Source: Populus alba (Eukaryota; Streptophyta; Magnoliopsida; Malpighiales; Salicaceae). Taken from it: a stretch of DNA of 64,000 bases. Under the pieces are notes generated by a model, which did not search any database, was not told where the DNA came from, and saw only the letters and a program-made list of their open reading frames with translations. The stretch lies in NCBI RefSeq assembly GCF_005239225.2, contig NC_133299.1, positions 3,414,967 through 3,478,966 on the forward strand, in the 5' to 3' direction. Position 1 is the first letter of the stretch. The number at the start of each line of letters is the position of its first letter. The translations under genes were made by a program, and so were the position numbers. Shown here in pieces: positions 57,851 through 64,000 of this stretch.

Positions 57851-60800
57851 TCAATCGAGGGATGTCATGCCAAGCATGAACTTTAATCGGATAAATACTT
57901 CTCCTTTTAATGGCTTGGTGAAGATGTCAGCAACTTGATCATTTGTGTTGCAAGATATCAGTTGGACTTCTTCATTCTTCACATGTTCCCGGATAAAATG
58001 ATGACGTGTATCAATGTGTTTGCTCCTCTCATGATACACTGGATTCTTTGCCAATGCGATTGCTGATCGATTGTCAATGTAAATCTCCGTAGGATTTTCT
58101 TGAGGAAATCCCAAAAACTTCAGCATATTCCTTAACCATATTGAATGGCATACGACTGAGTTGGCAGCAACATACTCAGCTTCACAGCTTGATAATGTTA
58201 CAATCGATTGCTTCTTGGATGACCATGTGAAAGATGTGTCTCCCATGAAAAAGACAAACCCTGTTGTGCTTTTCCTTTCATCCAAATCTCTACCCCAATC
58301 ACTGTCCGAGTAGCCTACAAGATTAAAGTCTTTACTTGAGGTATAAAACATACCTTCATTCATTGTGCCTTTGATGTAACGAAGAATTCTCTTGGCTGCA
58401 TTCAAGTGAGACTGGTCTGGTGTCTCCATGTATCTGCTGACGAGTCCGACTCCGTAGAGTATATCCGGTCTGGTACATGTCAAGTACCTTAAGCTTCCTA
58501 CTAAGCTTTTGAAGTAAGTTGGATCAACATTTCCAACCTTACTCTTCCTTAATTCTACTCCATTCTCAACTGGAGTTGATACCGGATTGCAGCTTTCCAT
58601 CTTGAACCTTTCAAGAATATCTTTGGCGTAACCGCTTTGGGATACAAAAATCCCTTCTTCCTTCTGCGTTACTTCTAAGCCAAGAAAATGTGACATTAGA
58701 CCAATGTCAGTCATTTCAAACTCCTGTACCATGCTTCGTTTGAAGTCTTCAAACATGGTAGGGTTGTTGCCGGTGAATATCAAGTCATCAACATATAGGC
58801 ACGCAAATAAGATGCTGCCATCTGCTTCTTTCTTCACATATACTGCATGTTCATATGGACATTTGTCAAATCCATTATCTTGAAAATACCTGTCAATTCT
58901 GGTATTCCAAGCACGTGGAGCTTGCTTCAAACCATAGAGAGCTTTCTTCAACTTGTATACTTTGCCTTCATTTTCAGCATCAATGTATCCAAGTGGTTGT
59001 TCAACATATATTTCTTCTTTTAGAAAGCCATTCAGAAATGCTGACTTCACATCGAGTTGATAGATCTTCCATCTATGTTGTGCAGCTAGTGAGATCATCA
59101 GTCTGATTGTCTCTAGCCGGGCTACTGGAGCAAATACTTCTCCATAGTCAATGCCTTCTCTCTGTTTGTAGCCTTTAGCCACTAATCTGGCTTTGTATCT
59201 TTGCACTTCTCCTTTGGCGTTCTTCTTCATCTTGTAGACCCATTTGACACCTATTGCTTTCTTGTTTTCTGGTAGATAAGTCAGCTTCCAGGTATCATTC
59301 TTCTCAATGGCATGTATTTCTTCATCCATTGCTTCTATCCATTTCTTTTCTGTGACAGCTTCATCGAAGCTTAGTGGGTCACTATCTGCAAAGAAACAAA
59401 ACAGAGTTGTATCTTCCATAACCTGAGTGGTATCGTACAACTCTTCAAGGTTTCGCATCCTTCTTGGTCCTTCTGACGAGGATGCTGATGGTGGTGTTGA
59501 TGATGATGCTCCTGGTGTGTTCCTCCTGTTGAATACAGGGAATCTGTGTACCGGACTTTGTGGTTCAGCTGCTGGTATAAACACTGGACTTTGTGGTTCA
59601 GCTGCTGGCACAATCGGTTCTTTTGCAGGTACAATCGGTTCTTCGACAAGTATTGTTGGTACTTCTTCACCTTCAAGGATCAAATCCATGTTGATCCATT
59701 TGACTGCTTCTTGATCACCATTCCATTCCCAAGATTTATCTTCTTCAAAGATAACATCTCTACTCATAATCACCTTCTTCGTGATGGGATTATACAGTCT
59801 GTATCCCATCCTTCTTTCACCATATCCGACAAAGATGCATTTCTCGCTCTTATCATCGAGCTTTCTCCTTCTTGCATCTGGGATCTTTGCATATGCTACA
59901 CAACCAAAGACTCGTAGATGAGTAACACTTGGTTTGTGACCACTCCATGCTTCTTCTGGAATGACTCCTTGCAAACTTCTGGTTGGGCAGCGATTCAACA
60001 GATACACTGCACATGATACAGCTTCAGCCCAGTATTGCTTTGGGCAACTTCTTTGCTTTGAGCAGACTTCTTGCCATGTCAAGAATAGTGCGATTCTTCC
60101 TTTCTGCTACACCATTCAGCTGTGGTGTATAAGCTGGCGTCGTCTGATGTCTGATGCCTTGTTGTGTACAGAAGGCTTCAAAGTCATTGGCTGTATATTC
60201 TCCACCTTGATCAGATCTTACGGTTCTGATCGTGTAACCAGTTTGCTTCTCCACAATTGCTTTAAAATCTTTAAAACAATTGAATACTTCTGACTTCCTC
60301 TTCAGAAAGTATATCCACGTTTTCCTGCTAAAATCATCAATAAAAGTGAGAAAGTACCTATTTTGTCCAGTCGACATAGGCGTAATTGGGCCACACACAT
60401 CTGTGTGTACTAACTCCAGTGGCCTTTTTGCTCTCCAGTTGACTTCTTTGGCAAAACTGGATCTGTGATGTTTGCTGAGGACACAACTCTCACAGACTTC
60501 ATCTGGATGATCAATGTGAGGCAAACCTTTGACCATCTTCTTGCTTGCTAGCATCTTCAAACTCGTGAAATTCAGATGTCCAAGCCTCAGGTGCCAAAGC
60601 CATTCTTCACTGTTGGTGATGGCACTCAAACACCTTGCTGCATCATACTGGATGTTCAAAGGAAACATCCTATTCTTGGACATTTTCACGTAGGCCATTA
60701 ATCTCCAATTGTTGTCTCTAATTGCCAGATGACAATTCTCCGAGTAAAAAGTATAGCCTCTCTCCAAAAGTTGACCTAAGCTGATTAGGTTCTGTTTTAT

Positions 60801-62048
60801 GGCTGGGACATAATAGACATCGGCGATGTAGCTGGAATCGTCATTCTTCATCTTGACTGGGATGTTGCCTTTACCTTTGAATGGAACCTTTGTGGTATCT
60901 CCAAAAGTAACTAGACCTTGCTTGGTCTCATCTAGATTACTAAATAACTCTCGATAGCCGCACATGTGATTGCTGGCTCCAGTATCTAGATACCATATGT
61001 CCTCTTTTTTCTTATCAAGTCCTTGTTGGACAAGAAATGCAGTTTCTTCTCTGTCATCCTTCTCTACATAGTTAGCTTGCTCACGTATCTCCAACGGAGC
61101 TTTCCTTCTGCATTCAGTGCTATAGTGCCCAAATTGATTGCAACTATAACATTGGATATTCCTCTTGTCACGGTTATTGTAACCGCCTCCTCTTCCTCTG
61201 GGAGTGAATGCTTGTTGTCCTCGGCCTCCTCTGGTGGTGTTTCTCCCACCTCTTCCTCTAAAGCTTGTATTCCAAGAACCTCTTCCTTGGAATCTCTGGA
61301 ATCCTCCTCTGGATTGTTGACTTCCTCCTTGAGTGGTGTAGCCACTTGATGAAGTCTCCCCTTGCTCATATCTGTCCTTGAGAGACAGCTTTGCTTGTAA
61401 GGCATGCTCAATTGCCTTATCTCCATTTCGCTTTACGATCTTCTGCTCATGAGCTTGCAAAGAACTCATAAGCTCATCCACTGTCAACTTGTCCACTTCC
61501 TTGGACTCTTCAATTGCGACAACAACAAAATCGAATTTTGGATCTAGGGATCTCAAAATTTTCTCAGTGATTCGAGAATCGATGAGGGCTTCTCCATTTC
61601 TCCTCATCTGGTTGACTATCACCATAATCCTTGTGTGATAATCAGAAATAGACTCCGAGGACTTCATTTGCAATAACTCAAATTCACCTCGCAAAGATTG
61701 AAGACGAATCTTCTTGATTCTATCAGCACCTTTGTATTTCTGTTGGAGAGCCTCCCATATATCATGTGATGTTTCAGCGGAAGCTATTATCTCGAATGTG
61801 TCTTCATCAAGACCTTGGTAGATGATGGTCTTGGCTTTGTTGTCCTTCTTTCTGTTGACTTTCAAGGCTTGCTTCTGAGCCTCTTGTAAAGCATCTTCTC
61901 TTTCTTTAGACTCTGGTTCATCATAACCAGTTTGTACAATATCCAAACACTCTTGTGACCCAAGAAATGCCTTCAATCTGATGCACCAACTATCATAATT
62001 GTCTTTGGTCAGCTTAGGGATGAGTGTATGTGTACCTTCTGTAGTCAT
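57851..62048 (-). pseudogene. copia copy 2 gag-pol, one frameshift
   Basis: Two long frames cover the whole polyprotein. 62048-60024 (674 aa) holds gag, a CCHC zinc knuckle (CYSCNQFGHYSTEC), protease and most of integrase. 60082-57851 (743 aa) holds the end of integrase, RT with YVDD and RNase H through VADIFTKPL. They overlap near 60040, where one extra base in a run of three T/A (60039-60041) shifts the frame in KAKKLPK. The same extra base is in copy 1. Apart from that shift, every expected domain and catalytic motif is present, so this is the best-preserved mobile element here. Confidence 0.93.
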
Positions 62049-62604
62049 TTTACTCTTGGAATGACTATATCACCTCTTTTGAAGCCGAATTTGGAAAAAC
62101 GGACACTGTAGGTCGATCCGGAATGGTCCAAATAGTAGGGAACCGGTCTGACTTTGTAGAAATCGGGTCAGAAAATGGGTGAACCGGTCCAAAAACCAAT
62201 TCTGTACGGCGGGCGGTTCGCTGGGTTGAACCGGGAATATTCTGGGAATATTCTGGGGAATATTCCTTCGGCTCGGCTGAGGCTTGAAAGCGGCTCGGCT
62301 CGGCGCGAGGTACGGCTCGGCTGGTGGCTCGGCTAGGACGCGGCTTATACGGCTCGGCTCGGCTCAAATATGGCGCGCGTGTGGCTCAGTCGTCTTCAAC
62401 CTCGGGGCGCGTGGGATGCGCGTGGGCGATCTGGCTGAATATTCAGGCGGCGCGTGTGGGCTACCCCGAACTCCGATTTGGCTGATTTTTGCGGCAGTGA
62501 GTTCGTCTTGATGAGATCTACACTATGGAATGATCAAAACTTGTTTTTGACAATTTTGAAAATTCGGATATACCCCAAAACTCTTCTGTTTTCCGATGAA
62601 CGGG

Positions 62605-62616
62605 GCTCTGATACCA
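62605..62616 (-). other. primer-binding site, copia copy 2
   Basis: gctctgatacca on the plus strand, as in copy 1. Confidence 0.9.
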
Positions 62617-62618
62617 AA

Positions 62619-62847
62619 TGTTGGTGGGAGGAGCCACTGGTGGTGACTTTGAAACACTCAGAGGGGATAAAACACACTGGTTTTATTAAAAAATCCGAAG
62701 CTTACAATTAATTAACACAAAAGCTTAAACACACCCTCTCTCTCTCTTTCTCTTACAAGTGTTCCTCTCAATTCTCTCCTCACAAAATAACATAACTGAG
62801 CACTCTATTTATACATAAATTCAGAATACAAAAAAAAAAAAAAAAAA
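62619..62847 (-). repeat. copia copy 2, 5' LTR truncated at its A-run (229 bp)
   Basis: Identical architecture to 50788-51011; the A-run is 18 here, then PAP16 intron sequence tggggctatgg begins. Confidence 0.9.
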
Positions 62848-64000
62848 TGGGGCTATGGCCGGCCTTGATTAGTCGTGGTAGATCCGAAAGATCTCATTTA
62901 TACCCTACATGATAAGTAAAAGTGATAAAGCCAAATGGGGTCCCTATTGATCGCATACACGGGATGTGAAACAATGCTGGCCTAAAATTACATGGAACAA
63001 ACTGGGAATTTCATTGAACATGTGTTTTTTTCCCCTTTTTTAACAGGGTTCCTGAGGTTGTCTTTTGGCATATACCAAGCAAAGCTTACAAGAAAGTGGC
63101 TCCCAGGTTAAGGATCCACAAGGCTTGTGTTGGTTCCATGAACAAAGAAAAAGTTGCTGCTCAAGAAGCTGAATGGGGTATCATGGACATGCTAGTTAAA
63201 CGGTCTTCTGTCAAGGTGAGTTCCTGCTCAAGAAACAACGTTCAATGCTTAAAATTAACTCAACACTTTCAACCCATTGTGGAAGTTTGAAAATTCAGGA
63301 TAATGGAGTAACTCCGGAGCATTGTGTTCTATAGTCTTTCTTCAAAAGTTGAAGGAAGGTTATTGAACAAATAACTTACAGTTCCAACGAGTTTTGATGG
63401 CAGGGGGGCCAGATAGAGGACGTGCTACCTGTGGATAAGTTTTGTGGAAGATGAAGCTCAAATAAAGTTGTTCATCTGCTTTCAAGTTTGACAAAGCCAA
63501 ATGGGGGTCCCTATTGATCGTACTTCTTTGGATTGTGGCAGGCAGTGTTTTGCAGGACACAACCATGGATTGGACTGGTGCTGCCCCTACAAGAAACTTT
63601 GGCTATGTTATGCTAGGCATACTGGTTATGGTGGCTATGGAAATTGGCCAAGAGGAGCTAGAATTCTGGAGATTAATGACCACCCCTTCTATATCAAGTC
63701 ATGGATCAAGATGGAAGATGGAGATGAACACAGCCAAATTATCCTGTGTCCTTGACAGGTTACCTCTGCAATGCCACTGCCTGTCAATGGAGGGGAAAAA
63801 ACCTCCTGCTATCAACCTGTGTGTGTAATGGTGGTAATGCTCTTTTCCCCACCTCTATATCAGTAAAAGAAATTCAACCTAAATCTAGATGTGTCTGGAG
63901 TGTGGTTTTAGTTGTTTAAAATACAAAAATAAACAAATAATAAAACTAGTCAAAATGGATGAACGCGTTTAGACATGGAAAGGGCTTGTCAAGCATATCA
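62848..64000 (+). pseudogene. PAP16 duplicate fragment, exons 4-5 (start of unit C)
   Basis: Near-identical copy of 36645-37800: exon 4 at 63047-63215 (one substitution changes E-L to E-W in the AAQEAE region) and exon 5 at 63542-63755, which has one extra T (gtgttttgc for gtgtttgc) that shifts the frame just before the GHNH metal-binding motif. The fragment lacks exons 1-3 and is preceded by the copia LTR. It continues past the window end, so a third unit begins here. Confidence 0.9.

Larger units (their letters stand above)
51012..62847 (+). repeat. large tandem unit B, 11.8 kb including gap
   Basis: Begins and ends at the same junction as unit A. Compared with unit A it has the gap plus a foreign LTR where unit A has 37.2-42.38 kb, and carries many short indels and a 12-bp insertion in the copia leader. 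Confidence 0.85.
57456..62847 (-). mobile_element. Ty1/copia retrotransposon, copy 2, 5' LTR truncated
   Basis: Same insertion point in IQD, same orientation and same LTR truncation at the A-run as copy 1. 3' LTR 57834-57456 (379 bp), primer-binding site 62616-62605, truncated 5' LTR 62847-62619 (A-run 18). A 12-bp insertion (62321-62332) and about five substitutions distinguish it from copy 1. Confidence 0.92.

Overview
The window is nuclear DNA of a woody dicot, most likely Salicaceae (Populus or Salix). It has intron-rich plant genes, very AT-rich intergenic DNA, many short non-autonomous elements of a kind I associate with poplar, and two families of LTR retrotransposons. The genus is inferred from memory of repeat style and gene order; it was not tested.

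0-11 kb: the 3' exons of a class II AP endonuclease (ARP type), a 999-bp PIF/Harbinger-like MITE, an RNase H-like retroelement relic, a complete 11-exon gene for UDP-GlcNAc:dolichyl-phosphate GlcNAc-1-P transferase (GPT/ALG7, 430 aa), and on the opposite strand the decayed 3' end of a PRP4 (U4/U6 snRNP WD40) gene. As I recall, ARP, GPT and PRP4 are also close neighbours on Arabidopsis chromosome 2, so this looks like an ancient linkage block.

11-23 kb: a Ty3/gypsy chromovirus cuts the PRP4 pseudogene. It is arranged LTR-internal-LTR-internal. The second internal region stops abruptly before the chromodomain. Both copies lack nearly all of gag and have a mutated protease active-site triad.

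23-34.5 kb: a two-exon gene for an unrecognised W/G-rich protein (minus strand), then about 9 kb of AT-rich intergenic DNA. That stretch holds a tRNA-derived SINE with target-site duplication, many copies of one short dispersed repeat, microsatellites, a diverged pair of about 0.35-kb repeats, and a degenerate array of about 115-bp units.

34.5-64 kb: a complete PAP16-type metallophosphatase gene (5 exons), a hAT-like MITE, a TED6/7-like pseudogene, an IQD calmodulin-binding gene cut short by a minus-strand Ty1/copia element, and then a repeat of the same series. The copia 5' LTR is cut at its A-run and joined to PAP16 intron 3. From there PAP16 exons 4-5, (gap of exactly 500 N), TED-like fragment, IQD, copia and PAP16 exons 4-5 follow again to the end of the window. 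This is either a genuine tandem amplification (two units plus the start of a third) or an assembly/haplotig artefact. The evidence for each reading is given in the findings.

Intact-looking host genes are GPT, the unrecognised minus-strand gene, PAP16 and the visible part of the AP endonuclease. The rest is mobile DNA, duplicates or relics.
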